The notes under the pieces were generated by a model. The model worked only from the letters and a program-made list of their open reading frames with translations, did not search any database and was not told where the DNA came from. Of a DNA stretch of 64,000 bases, positions 44,549 to 57,600 are shown one piece after another; within the stretch, counting starts at the first letter, position 1; each line of letters opens with the position of its first letter. Made by a program: the position numbers and the translations under genes. Origin of the DNA: Elmis aenea (lineage: Eukaryota > Arthropoda > Insecta > Coleoptera > Elmidae); contig OX393581.1 of assembly GCA_947652605.1 (NCBI GenBank), forward strand, positions 24,856,788 to 24,920,787, read 5' to 3'.

Positions 44549-47500
44549 TTTAAAGTTTACTTTAACGGACTTTGTCAGAAATTGATAAAATTAAGTGGAC
44601 TAATAAAACTGGACGTCCTGAGCTCAAATCTGTTAAAATTATTTGGCGCTCTCAATTACTTAGCGTAAAAATTCATTATAAAAGTTCCGTTTGACAGTTA
44701 GGTTAGGTTTTTTAATTCTAATTTTCTCATGTTAGGATGGCTAAATTGTCTGTGTAAAGTGTACAAATATGATTATAAGGCATACATGAAACTATATTTG
44801 TATTGATTTTGTGTTAAAATAAGCTAAAAATAACGTAAATCTTATAACATACCCAAACTCACAACTGTCATTTTTTGCCGTCTTGAACTACTATTTTCAC
44901 CTTTCTTGACCTTTCTGAGTCGTAAGGTGGACTCATATAGATCTATAAGGATCAGATCAGTTTCAGTTGGAACTAAAATTTTAATTTTAAGCGACCGTAA
45001 ATTTATTTTTTTAACTTTTAACTTGTATGATTCGATTATCACTTTCATTAAAGCAACATCTATCACTTCAGTTTTTACCCAATAACCAACTGTGTGTACG
45101 CGCGTGTGTGTATGTTCCAGACGTTAAAATTGAAAATTTTTGACATAAGTTGTCGATAGAGAGATTACAAAGTGCGTGCGTTTATTTATTTTTTTAAATA
45201 TGTATTAACTAATATACAAGGTGTTTAAGCTGTAACGGTAATCCTAAATTACATACAAACCTTAATAGATAAAAATATTTTGTTCATGTAGGATTGTAGT
45301 CTATGCTAAGGTCTATAAAAAACCTTCAATAAATTTTCGAAAAAATTTAAAACTACGAAATTATTTAAAAAGTTTTGAAAATTTTCTCGAAAGCTGCTTT
45401 AACTAATTTTTATAAATTTAAGTATGTTTAGAGTATATTTTTCTTAATAAAATGCCGTCTGTTTACCTCATTGTTATGTATCTTACTTTAACAAATAATA
45501 CATAAACGTGATTTAACATAACTTTATTCTGCTTGTCACATACTCTGTACATTTTACCTACTGTCGTGTCTACGACACCTTACACGACCTATAATCTGAC
45601 CCTCTGAAGAAAGTAAACAGAATGCCGATGAAATAGTGTTGCGCACAGCTGTACGTCATCTTATTTTAGCGTTCCCCATTATTCAGCTTAAAAAAAAAAT
45701 CTTACCAACCTCTAACCTTACCCTCTGATGAAAGTAAACAGAATGCCAATGGAATAGTGTTGCGCACAGCTGCACGTCATCTAATTTTAGCGTTCCCTAT
45801 TATTCAGCTTTAAAAAAAAACTCTTACCGACCTCTAACCTGACCCTCTGATGAAAGTAAACAGAATGCCGATGGAATGGTGTTGCGCACAGCTGTACGTC
45901 ATCTTATTTTAGCGTTCCCCATTATTCAGCTTTAAAAAAAAACCCTTACCGACCTCTAACCTGACCCTCTGAAGAAAGTAAACATAATTCCGATGGAATA
46001 GTATTGCGCACAGCTGCACGTCCTCATTTTAGCGTTCCCCATTATTCAGCTTTAAAAAAAACTCACCGACCTCTAACCTGACCCTCTGATGAAAGTAAAC
46101 AGAATTCCGATGGAATAGTGTTGCGCACAGCTGCACGTCATCTTATTTTAGCGTACCCCATTATTCAGCTTAAAAAGGAAAAACTTTAACCGACCTCTTA
46201 CCTGACCCTCTGATGACAGTTAACAGAATGCCGATAGAATGGTGTTGCGCACAGCTGCACGTCATCTTATTTTAGCGTTCCCCATTATTTAGCTATAAAA
46301 AAAAAAACTCTTACCGACCTCTAACTTCACCCTCTGATGAAAGTAAACTGAATTCCGATGGAATAGTGTTGCGCACAGCTGCACGTCTCCTATTTTAGCG
46401 CACCCCATTATTCAGCTTAAAAAGAAAAAACTTTTACCGACCTCTAACCTGAACGTCTGATGACAGTTAACAGAATGCCGATGGAATGGTGTTGCGCATA
46501 GCTGCACGTCATCTTATATTAGCGTTCCCCATTATTCAGATTTAAAAAAAAAACTCACCGACCTCTAACCTGACCCTCTGATGACAGTAAACAGAATGCC
46601 GATAAAATAGTGTTGCGCACAGCTGTACATCTTATTTTAGCGTTCCCCATTATTCAGCTTTAAAACAAAACTCTTACCGACCTCTAACCTGACCCTCTGA
46701 TGAAAGTAAACAGAATGCCGATGGAATGGTGTTGCGCACAGCTGCACGTCATCTTATTTTAGCGTTCCCCATTATTCGGCTTTAAAAAAAAAACCTTACC
46801 GACCTCTAACCTGACCCTCTGATGAAAGTAAACAGAATGCCGATGGAATGGTGTTGCGCACAGCTGCACGTCATCTAATTTTAGCGTTCCCCATTATTCA
46901 GCTTTAAAAAAAAAACTCTTACCGACCTCTAACCTGCCTCTGATGAAAGTAAACAATGCCGATAGAATGGTGTTGCGCACAGCTGCACGTCATCTTATTT
47001 TAGCGTTCCCCATTATTCAGCTTTAAAAAAAAACTTACCGACCTCTAACCTGACCCTCTGATGAAAGTAAACAGAATGCCGATGGAATGGTGTTGCGCAC
47101 AGCTGCACGTCATCTTATTTTAGCGTTCCCCATTATTCAGCTTAAAAAAAAAACTCACCGACCTCTAACCTGACCCTCTGATGAAAGTAAACAGAATGCC
47201 GATGGAATGGTGTTGCGCACAGCTGCACGTCATCTTATTTTAGCGTTCCCCATTATTCAGCTAAAAAAAAACTCACCGACCTCTAACCTGACCCTCTGAT
47301 GAAAGTAAACAGAATGCCGATGGAATGGTGTTGCGCACAGCTGCACGTCATCTTATTTTAGCGTTCCCTATTATTCAGCTTTAAAAAAAAACTCTTACCG
47401 ACCTCTAACCTGACCCTCTGATGAAAGTAAACAGAATGCCGATGGAATGGTGTTGCGCACAGCTGCACGTCATCTTATTTTAGCGTTCCCCATTATTCAG

Positions 47501-50091
47501 CTTTAAAAAAAAACTCTTACCGACCTCTAACCTGACCCTTTGATGAAAGTAAACAGAATGCCGATGAAATGGTGTTGCGCACAGCTGCACGTCATCTTAT
47601 TTTAGCGTTCCCCATTATTCAGCTTTAAAAAAAAACTTACCGACCTCTAACCTGACCCTCTGAGGAAAGTAAACATAATTCCAATGGAATAGTATTGCGC
47701 ACAGCTGCACGTCATCTTATTTTAGCGTTCCCCATTATTCAGCTTTAAAAAAAAACTCACCGCCCTCTAACCTGACCCCCTGATGACAGTAAACAGAATG
47801 CCGATGAAATAGTGTTGCGCACAGCTGTACGTCATCTTATTTTAGTGTTACCCATTATTTAGCTTAAAGAAAAAAACTCTTAGCGACCTAACTTGACCCT
47901 CTGACGAAAATAAACAGAATGCCAATGAAATAGTATTGCGCACGTCATTTTCATTTTAGCGTTCCCTATTAATCTTTAAAAAAAAACTTTTACCGACCTC
48001 TAACCTGACCCTCTGACGAAAATAAACAGAATGTCGGTGGAATAGTGTTGCGCACGTCATCTTATTCGTAACTTGTTTCATTTTAGCGTTCTTCATTATT
48101 CAGCTTTAAAAAAAAAACGTTTACCGACCTCTAACCTGACCCTCTGACGAAAATAAACAGAATGTCGGAGGAATAGTGTTGCGCACGTCATCTTATTCGT
48201 AACTTGTTTCATTTTAGCGTTCTTCATTATTCAGCTATAAAAAAAAAAACGTTTACCGACCTTTAACCTGACTTTCTGACGAAAATAAGCAGAATGTCGG
48301 AGGAATAGTGTTGCGCACGTCATCTTATTCGTAACTTGTTTCATTTTAGCGTTCTTCATTATTCAGCTATAAAAAAAAAACGTTTACCGACGTCTAACCT
48401 GACCCTCTGACGAAAATAAATAGATTGTCGATAGAATAGTGTTGCGCACGTTATCCTATTCGTAAATTGTTTTATTTTAGCGTTCCCCAATATTCATCTT
48501 AAAAAAAAAAATGTTACCAACCTCTAACCTGACCCTCTGATGAAAATAAAAACAATATCGATGGAATAGTGTTGCGCACGTCATTTTATTTAAAACTTGA
48601 TTTACTTTAGAGTTCCCCATTATTTAACTTAAAAAAAAAAACAACTTTTACTGACCTCTAAGCTGACCCTCTGACGAAAATAAACAGAATGTCGATGGAA
48701 TAGTGTTGCGCACGTCATCTTATTCGTAACTTGTTTCGTTTTAGTGTTCCCCTTTATTCAGCTTTAAAAAAAAAATTTTACCGACCTCTAACCTTATCCT
48801 CTGACTAAAATAAACATAACGTTAATAAAATAGTGTTGCGCATGTCATTTTATTCTTAACAGGTTTTATTTTAGCGTTCCCCATTATTCAGCTTTAAAAA
48901 AATCTTTTACCGACCTCTAACCTGAGCCTCTGACGAAAGTAAACACACCGCCTATGAAATTGTGTTGCCCATTACCAAATAACATATTGTAGTTACTGCT
49001 TTTCCTTAATTGCCCACATTTTGACTGAAAATTATTTATTGTAACTAAATTTTTTTATTTTATTGCGAAGATATAAGTTCACAGTTGGTTATTGGGCAAA
49101 AACTGATGTGTTAGATCTTCCTTTAGTTATCGTGATAATCAAATAATGTTAATCTACCGGCATTATTAACTACCACTACCAAATTAAAAGTTAATGGAAA
49201 AAAATTATGGTCGCTTAAAATTGAAATATTAGTTCCTACTGAAACTAATCTAATCCTTATAGATCTTATTATTCTATCGGCATTCTGTTTACTTTCGTCA
49301 GAGGTCAGAGGGTGAGCTTAGAGGTTGGTTAGAGTTTGTTTTTAACGCAGATTAATGGGGAATGCTACAATAAAACAAATTTGGAATAAGATGATGTGCA
49401 GCTGTACACTATTTAATTTTTAAGCTAATGTGGCCACCAAATTTCGTTCGCCATAAATATATTGTGATTATCTTCGTAATGTTCTAATTAACCTCATTTT
49501 ATTAAATGACGTCTGTGAAAATGACGTTTCATGAGTGTGTTTTTTCAAAGAAATTCAAGAGAGTCGAATAAGGTTAATCAACCAGCATTGTTAACTACCA
49601 CTCTCAAATTACAAGTTATTTGTTAAAAAAATAAATTTACGGTCGCTTAAAATTAAAATTTTAGTTCCAACTGAAACTGATCTGATCCTTATAGATCTAT
49701 ATGAGTCCACCTTACGACTCAGAAAGGTCAAGAAAGGTGAAAATAGTAGTTCAAGACGGCAAAAAATGACAGTTGTGAGTTTGGGTATGTTATAAGATTT
49801 ACGTTATTTTTAGCTTATTTTAACACAAAATCAATACAAATATAGTTTCATGTATGCCTTATAATCATATTTGTACACTTTACACAGACAATTTAGCCAT
49901 CCTAACATGAGAAAATTAGAATTAAAAAACCTAACCTAACTGTCAAACGGAACTTTTATAATGAATTTTTACGCTAAGTAATTGAGAGCGCCAAATAATT
50001 TTAACAGATTTGAGCTCAGGACGTCCAGTTTTATTAGTCCACTTAACTTTATCAATTTCTGACAAAGTCCGTTAAAGTAAACTTAAGCCGT
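44549..50091. mobile_element. 5.5 kb TIR element carrying a satellite array
   Basis: Left arm (about 44551-45095) and right arm (about 49600-50083) are near-perfect inverted copies starting AGTTTACTTTAACGGACTTT. Between them lie a direct block (45095-45560), about 28 satellite monomers (45580-48975), a second partial arm copy (49082-49270), an inverted satellite remnant (49270-49400) and a further repeat (49430-49560). It replaces 241 bp of the left unit (32166-32406). No transposase gene is visible. The class is unknown, comparable in plan to foldback elements. Confidence 0.85.
45580..48975. repeat. Satellite array, about 28 monomers of 118-135 bp
   Basis: The monomer carries GACCTCTAACCTGACCCTCT, GAAAGTAAACAGAATGCCGA, GTGTTGCGCACAGCTG and TTTTAGCGTTCCCCATTATT plus an A-tract. 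The first 20 or so units are about 118-123 bp and highly alike. From about 47880 the remaining units are mostly about 128-135 bp, more diverged, lack AGCTGCACGT and have TTATTCGTAACTTGTTTC instead. The homogenised-core/diverged-edge pattern fits unequal exchange. One inverted partial monomer lies outside at 49270-49400. Confidence 0.95.
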
Positions 50092-50469
50092 TGCGCCTTA
50101 TATTTCATGAACTCCTGAAAACAACATTCAACATTTAGTAGATATTGCATAATAAACGATTTTTAAATTTTTTAAAAGTATTTTCGTATTACTTGTTTGA
50201 CAGCAAAATTTTTTAAAATTGGAATTCGATTATCATTGATTACAAGATATAAAAATAAATCGCTATAATTTTATGTATGTGTAATTTTTGTTTAATTGCG
50301 TCAATTTGCAAACTTTCATAGAAGTTAGCATAGAACATATACTAAATATAGAATTGCCACTCTACGTAATATTTTGTTACCATTATGAACGCCATCTGGT
50401 GAGATCTGCTCCCGAATTTTATTTAAATGCGGGAAATTTGAAAGTAATTAAAAATACACCATTTAAATT

Positions 50470-50584
50470 TTAATGTAAATATTCTTATCAAGTAAAATTA
50501 AATAACTATTCATAGATTACGAAAAACTTTTTCATTATCTATGAATAGTTATTTAAATTTACTTGATAAGAATATTTACATTAA
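50470..50584. repeat. 115-bp near-perfect palindrome
   Basis: TTTAATGTAAATATTC..AACTATTCATAGAT is mirrored after a loop of about 17 bp. Arms of about 50 bp are almost identical. It is probably a small MITE inserted in the P-like element, or its subterminal hairpin. Confidence 0.8.
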
Positions 50585-51314
50585 ATGAAATTGCAATAAA
50601 TTAATGTTAGTTTAAAAAAAAAAGGCAAATATAAAATAAATATAATTTTATTATCTATATTTACAACGTTTTATATTAACGGAATATGCCTCTTTCATGG
50701 TTTTACATATATTCATAATACTGTAGTACATAGCACTATAACATCGTTAACAAATAACATAAAAAAGTAGCATATAATTAATTAGTCATCATTATGCTGA
50801 CTGATCATTTTAAATGGATAAAATCATAGTATAATAAACATTTATTTTGTGTGGTTTACAATGTCGTCTTACATTTATTATAAATTGGTAATTGTTATTT
50901 TTACAGCAAAATGATCAGTCTCGCACATTACATACTATTTTGACATTTTTATGCTAAAATGAGATAATAATGATCTACAACGGATTATTAAGAAAATTAT
51001 AAATGCTTTTTAAATATGAAAATGTATTTTGAGTACTTTATATTAAAAAAAAACACTATAACTATTTGACTTATTAACGAATACGCAACAACATTTATGT
51101 ATTTATTATATAGCAAATATAAAAAAAGCATTTATATACCCTCAAACATATAATAATAGATCATTGTTGACAATGAGCAATTAAAATTAAAATTAAAAAG
51201 AAATCAAATGTATTATGTATAACCAAAAAAAATGTAAAAAAAAACACAAAGCTCTGAAGTATGTAATCCTTCAAACTCCACCTCCTTTATCCCATTTAGG
51301 CTTTACAATTTACC

Positions 51315-51566
51315 TCGGCTCATCACATTTAAAGCGGCACCAACACGTACTAAAGACCTGTGCACACGCTGATACCTTTATTTTCTTAATTTTGGACGGA
51401 AAATCATGAAACTCGTTTAATTTTGGCATTATTCTAACTTACCGAATTTGCAAATCCTAAAATGTCTGTTAACCATTGCTGGGTCTTTTCCTGTAATTTT
51501 AGGATTTGCAGTATTCACAACCCAATTATTGTACCGAGCAAGCTCTCGCGATGGGATCAGGGAAAT
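51315..51566 (-). pseudogene. THAP-domain / P-element transposase-like remnant
   Basis: Minus-strand reading from 51566 gives ISLIPSRELARYNNWVV, then NTANPKI and NRHFRICKF, ending at a possible donor (G|GTAAGT, 51443). The W..N..NP....R.C spacing resembles the second half of THAP zinc-finger domains. From 51429 the frame reads LNEFHDFPSKIKKIKVSACAQVF, and after a frameshift a segment like GAALNVMSRG. The KVxxxAQVFS..V.AAL wording resembles P-element/THAP9-type transposases. Frameshifted and far too short, so dead. Confidence 0.5.
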
Positions 51567-51926
51567 TGTGCATGTTTTTTTCTGCACTGCTGCAGTTTAT
51601 AATGAATGCAACATTATTTTGTTTTCAAGTTTAATATTTTCTTAACTTTTAAAAATATTTTATATTACGCAGATGAAATTTTTACTTTTCACTTTATTTA
51701 TAATAAATGACAGGTGACGCCCGGTATCTATGGGTATCTATTATCATTTTAAATTTAAATTTCCGCGCTACTGTACATTTGCTAACAAGAACGGGAATGA
51801 CGTTATCGGCTATGGTTACCAGCTAGAAATAAAGATACTAGCACCACCTATTGAGATCTGCTCCGCTGTTTTAAGCAATAACAGTCGAGCCCATATGAGT
51901 GCTCAGGCCATGGAAGTTAGTCTTTT

Positions 51927-52556
51927 TATACAGGGTGGTCCACTTTTTTGTAGCAGGACTTTAACAATCGATACAAAAACTTATTTTAAAGCAAATATTC
52001 CATATCAATATGGGTCCACTAACGCTTAATTTTAAAGATAGTGTTGAAATTTTCGAAAAAATATCGATAATTTCTAACCGTTTCCAAACCAGTAGATATA
52101 TTTAACCCAAATTTGGTACACAGCACCACCTTACGGGTTACCACATTCGGTGAGAAGTCAAGCCCCACAAGCAACCAGTGGCGGAGTTGTGGGGGTTCAG
52201 TTTCAATACATTTTATAATAAACTAGTATGGCTCTGTTCAAAATCAAACTCGAACTTGTTTGTAAGTAGAGTATTTAATTCTAAACAAAAAGTGTCTCTT
52301 GACTTTTTTTCGTATCTGCCTTCGTTTGGCGCGAAATTTGATTTATTTTACTATTCTCGCGAAAAATCTACTCATGTTTGACCTAAAAATATAGCTAATA
52401 TTCGAAATAAAGAAGTAATTACCGATATCTGCAGTTTTTAATAACAGAACTTGCTAATAATCAGGGAAGAAGTTCCGCTAAATTAAAATTGATGAGCATT
52501 TACTCTGCAATTTTAAAGTTAAAGTCCTGCTATAAAAAAGTGGACCACCCTGTATA
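51927..52556. repeat. 630-bp TACAGGGTGG foldback (right unit copy)
   Basis: Copy of 32650-33279 with the same TATACAGGGTGGTCCAC ends. The P-like insertion lies just to its left. Confidence 0.88.
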
Positions 52557-52804
52557 GCTATAATATCATGTTAACCAGCGTCAGTAGGTATGTGGTATGT
52601 ACTCTTCTACCCGAAACAATAGCAGATTTTCATTTACAAAGAAAATAAAGTTATCAAATAATTTTTAAAATAAAGAAATTAAAAAAGCAAAATTTGTTGC
52701 ATATCTTTATTAGCACACATACATACTTATACATATACATAAAAATGTTATGTTAATTAGCAGACATTGTTCTGTCTACTGCAAAAACGTTCTAAGATTA
52801 TTAT

Positions 52805-54019
52805 AGGCCGGTTACACTTATGGTTTTGCACGTGGTTTTGCATGGAGTACGGCAAGGAGGAGTACTAAGCCCGCTACTATTTATAAGCCTAATTGATGAA
52901 GTTATAAAACAAACCTGGAACCAAACGACGAAATACACAATAGGTTTTCACAATCTAAAACAAGTCCAAGTACAAGCTTGTGTATTCGCAGATGATGTTG
53001 TGCTGGTCGCTAAAAACGAAAAAGAACTTGAGAATAATATTAATGTGTGGGCCCAGATAATGAAAAACTATAACTTACTAGTAAATAAGAAAAAAACAAA
53101 AGTAATGACTATCTCAAATAAAGAAAAGAAAATCAACATCAGACTCGGAGAAGAAATGTTAGAACAAGTAGATGAATTCAAGTATCTTGGAATAATTATA
53201 AACAGTAAAGGAACACAAGAAAATGAAATAGGAAACAGGATAAAAACAGCAACAAGAACATACAACGCCATGTATAAGAATTTTTTGAATAAAAAGGAGA
53301 TATCAAGTGAAACAAAAATAACAGTATATAACACAATCTACATACCAATTTTAATATATGGTGCTGAGAATTGGGTACTGAATAAAGGACAAGAGAATAG
53401 ATTACAGGCTGCAGAAATGCGGTACTTACGAAAGGTGGAAGGGGTAAAAAGAACAGATAAAATAAGAAACGAATACATAAGAGAAAAACTTAAAATGAAA
53501 TCACTGACAAGTAAAATAGAGGAACAGAAATTAAAGTGGACAGGCCACTTAATACGAATGGACAGCACAAGGCAAGTCAAGAAAGTATGGGAAGCCAGAA
53601 AAATAGGCAAAAACAGAAGGGGACGACCTAGAACAACATGGAACAGCAGCGTAGTGGAGGCAATAAAACGTAGAGGAAAAACATGGGAAGAAGCAAAAGT
53701 ACTGGCCAGGGACCGAAAGGGGTGGCGTAGCTTTGTCGAAGGAAAAAAGTGAAGGAACAAACCTCGACACCTACGGGTACAAGAGGACAACGATGATGAT
53801 GATGATGATGATTTGCTGACTTGATTTTGTCGACTTGGTTTTGCACATGATCGCGTACGCGTTTACACTTACGGTCTTGTACGTGGTTTTAAAATCTAGC
53901 AGCGCTAGTTCACTGGTGCAAAACCAAGGTCAATAAAATTGCGTTCACACACACGATCATAATCACATGCAAAACCAAGTCGGTAAAACCACGTGCAAAA
54001 CCATAAGTGTAAACGGCCT
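52805..54019. mobile_element. TIR element invaded by a LINE fragment (right unit copy)
   Basis: Copy of 33528-34790 with one unit of the 51-bp tandem repeat instead of two and one extra GAT in the LINE tail. Confidence 0.8.
52820..53752 (+). CDS. 5'-truncated RTE-like reverse transcriptase fragment (right copy)
   Basis: 310 codons. It is the same as 33543-34475 except Lys to Gln in EEQKLKWTGH. The TIR-derived start, the VRQGGVLSP block, FADDVVL and the C-terminal RRGRPRTTW are all retained. No functional protein is expected, because the palm is incomplete and the endonuclease absent. Its near-identity to the left copy dates the unit duplication as later than this insertion. Confidence 0.75.
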   Translation: MVLHVVLHGVRQGGVLSPLLFISLIDEVIKQTWNQTTKYTIGFHNLKQVQVQACVFADDVVLVAKNEKELENNINVWAQIMKNYNLLVNKKKTKVMTISNKEKKINIRLGEEMLEQVDEFKYLGIIINSKGTQENEIGNRIKTATRTYNAMYKNFLNKKEISSETKITVYNTIYIPILIYGAENWVLNKGQENRLQAAEMRYLRKVEGVKRTDKIRNEYIREKLKMKSLTSKIEEQKLKWTGHLIRMDSTRQVKKVWEARKIGKNRRGRPRTTWNSSVVEAIKRRGKTWEEAKVLARDRKGWRSFVEGKK

Positions 54020-54633
54020 TTTAGTCTTGCTTAAAGTAATGATTACAAAGAGTACTTACAAATGGTTTAGTAATTGGTGCACATAAATTAGATTTTGGAC
54101 CAGAAATTGGTTTTTGTCACTACATGTGTTTTTTAAAATTTATTTAAACCTCACACTTGCTTTAATACTTTCATGGTACTTAAATTTAATAACCTCTGTT
54201 CTCCTTTTGAATTATCTTTGTCACTGTAAAACCACAAAATATGTGCTGAGACTGTGGTTAATTTTAAATAAAATTCTATAAATTTGTGCTCACACTAAAA
54301 ATATTAATGTTTTCGCAATATTTATTTTGAGCGGTAAAATATTAAAAGTAATCTTTTAAACAAATATTAAAAATTTGTTCTCAGAAAAGTGTGGTGAGCA
54401 AGGCTGGATCTATTATCGCTGTAGGCCCCATGCTTGAGCGGCTTTTCATTGATAATTTTTTATTAATAAATTCACAAATTCTTGTCTCCAAAATTTTCAA
54501 GAACGAATGGGCCCTTTTTATCCCCTACTTTTCAGGCCGCGAAGTATGTAGATCCGGCTCTGCTAGTGACTTATCGTACTGGAGACTTTTACTTGCAAAA
54601 AAAAATGAAGATGATTTTTTTTGAAATAATAAT

Positions 54634-57600
54634 CTACTCTTTAAGCCCGTTCCTAAAAGGATCATAATTTTCATCAAGCTTCACCAATTTCAGACTAACT
54701 TCCCACAACTTCTTTGCGTCAGCATCCTTTTTTGCTCTTGATGATGGTTCAGTTTTTTTGCAATCTGAATAATACAATCCCGTTTCTTTACCAGTTTTTT
54801 CATCTATGGCGCAGTATATAGTAGTGTAGGCTCCTTGCTCGGGTGTTTTCATGAAAAATTTTGCTATCCCACTAGTTGCCATGCATTTTGCTCCTCGGAA
54901 CATCGAGTCATCTAGATGTCTTGCCAAGTCCGTGTAGATTACACCTGGATGAAGGCTGTAAACGGTCAGGTCTTGAATATTAGCCTCTGAAACGAAAATT
55001 GCAGGTAAACACAAAATTTATCTTTAGTTAATTTTTCAGTACCTTTTATTCTGCGTGCGAGTTCCCTGGTAAATAAGACATTTGCCAGTTTACTTCTGTT
55101 GTAGGCTGCTATGGGGGAATATGAGTGTTTTTCCCAGTGCAGGTCATCAAAATCTATGCGACCATCTGAAAATAAAAATATAACTTATTTTATAATAGGT
55201 CTAATTTTTATTCCTGTTCATTAATTTTTCCCACATAAATTTGCTACCCTAATCAAGTGTATTATTGCTTACTAAGGTGCGCTAAAGATGAAACATTCAC
55301 GATCCTTGCAGGTGTATTTTTAATAATTTTTGGGAGCAGCAACATGGTAAACAAAAAATGGCCCAAATGGTTTGTACCGAATTGCGTTTCAAAGCCATCT
55401 TCAGTCCTCCCAAGAGGGCAACACATTACACCGGCGTTGTTTATCAAAAGATTTATGTAATCTTCAGATGTAAGAAGTTCTTCAGCACAGGCTCTTATAG
55501 AGGCTAAACTGTTTAGGTCTAGCTGAACAATGACCATTTCTCCAAGACCATCTAGTCCGTGACATTCTTTTTCAACATCTTCTTTTGCCAAATTTGCTTT
55601 GTCGATCGATCTGCATGCCATTATAATGCGGGCCCCTAAAAAATTTAAACGTTGCTATCAGTGTCACTCAAATTAGCTAGAAAAACAACCTTGAATTTTA
55701 TTTTTGTGTACTTTTCTATGACTATCGGTCAAGGCTTTACATAACATTATTAATCGATTCCTGGCACTTTAAAATTATTTCTTTGAATTTTACATCCAAA
55801 ACTATTAAGAAAAGTCAAATTTTAAAGTCGTTTATAATATATAATATACCAAAATTTTTGTAACAGTTTTTTTTGCATTAGTAATAGGTATTATTTAATT
55901 GAAATGATAAAAATTGTACATCATTCTAAACGCATTAGTGGTAATAAAATTAATATGCCTACGGCATCGTTGTGAAATTCGTTAAAATTCAAAGTAAGTA
56001 CTCAAACTTGCTTAAAATTGTCGAAGGTTATTATATATAATTTCAAATATTATGATTTTTATCGTCAATATAATAGTAAATGACTAATTGATAACGAAAA
56101 CGATTCAAAATATAAGTTAAACTCGTGATCATTCTGTAAATGAAGTATTTGTAACAAAATTAAGTACTAAGGTGGTAATAATAACAATTCATTCTGTTTC
56201 AATATTTGAATATTGGATAATACTTGAAAGATACAGCAAATTTAAACGATAATAAATGTAGGTAATCGTTTATTGCTATTACGAGATATATTTCAATAAA
56301 AAATAAATCTACAGCTAATGTACGTATTGCAAAATGATTTGCCGATTAAAGATAATTTGACTTGTATCTGTAAGCGGTTCAAATTGTTCCAAGTTTGGAG
56401 TATATTAAATATTTACGTACGTAATAAAAACAAATCTGATGTGTAAACTGTTACATCATTGATGAGATTTGATGTTGATATTTAAAAAGCCTGACTCTGC
56501 AATTTTCCGTACCTAGCTTATTTCGCATTAGTAAATACGAACTTTGTATTGTATTGTATTTATATTTACGCACAATTGCTTTTCGTTATAAAACTGATTA
56601 TAAGGTTGTGATTAATTTCCAAATGTTTAAAAAATATAGTTAAAAACTACCTAATTACTTTTCCATAGAAAATATTTTTCAAAATTTTCTCGCAGCTTTA
56701 ATTTAGGTGTTTCTAAATACGTTTCCATATACATATTTATATTAATCTCTGTTACCGGTATAGTTAGCGAAAATCTGATATAAGTCTCTTAGCTATTTTT
56801 TAGAGAAAAGAAAGCCTGTTTAATTCGATTTTCTTTATATCGCTTTTCATTTTGACTCTACAGGGAAAAAAATAACATTTCAGTTTTTAAAAATTTATTA
56901 CTACTTTATTTATTAAAATAACACAAAATGCTGTGCAGGTTTTGATACAGATTTTTATGTTTAATTTAAAAACAAAATTAAAATTCTCTTAGCGACTTCG
57001 ACTTTCGAGATGTAAAGTAAAGTTATATTTTTTTACAGGAAATCCTAGCTGGCCAAGTCTTTATAAAAAAAGAGTGTTTTTTTAGCTTTTCAAAAATATA
57101 TAGTTTTATATACTTTTTGCAAAGAATAACCGAGATATAGCTAATTTTGTGAAAATGTTATTATCAAAGTTTGCAATGATTTCGTAAAAAAGTTATGTTT
57201 GCAATTAATAAACAACAAAACGTTATTTCCAATTCTGCAGCTACCTATACGTTTTCATCACTAACAATGTAAACTTGTATCTATTAAATTTTCTTCAAAT
57301 TTAGCCATGTTCACAATACTACAATAAACGGTTATAAGTAAAAAGAATACCTGGATTTGCTTAAAACATTAAAAATTTACTGGGATACGACGTTTAGTTG
57401 TTTATTTTTTATTAATTGCAAACATCACTTGTTTACGAAATCATGGCAAACTTTGATGATAACATTTTCACAAAATTAGCCATATCTTGGTTATGTTTTG
57501 CAAATAATATATAAGATTATATAATTTGGATAAGCTACAAAAATGCACTTTATTATAAAGTCATGGCAGCGAGATTTCCCTTTAAAAAAATATAAGTTTA

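Larger units (their letters stand above)
50329..51912. mobile_element. P-superfamily-like non-autonomous transposon
   Basis: 1584 bp flanked by a perfect 8-bp duplication GAAGTTAG (50321-50328, 51913-51920). The left unit has the empty site with one GAAGTTAG (32636-32643). Ends are CATAGAACATAT and (inverted) CATGGCCTGAGC: CAT-starting ends and 8-bp duplications are P-element traits. It contains a THAP-like and P-transposase-like remnant on the minus strand, and a palindrome at 50470-50584. The terminal repeats themselves are poorly matched. Confidence 0.7.

Noticed and set aside
44842..45066. 74-codon frame in the arm of the satellite element
   Set aside because: Basic low-complexity translation, repeated inverted in the other arm. 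No support as a gene.
45580..48975. Regular repeats considered as a CRISPR array
   Set aside because: Repeats are contiguous monomers without unique spacers, in an intron-bearing eukaryotic locus. This is satellite DNA.
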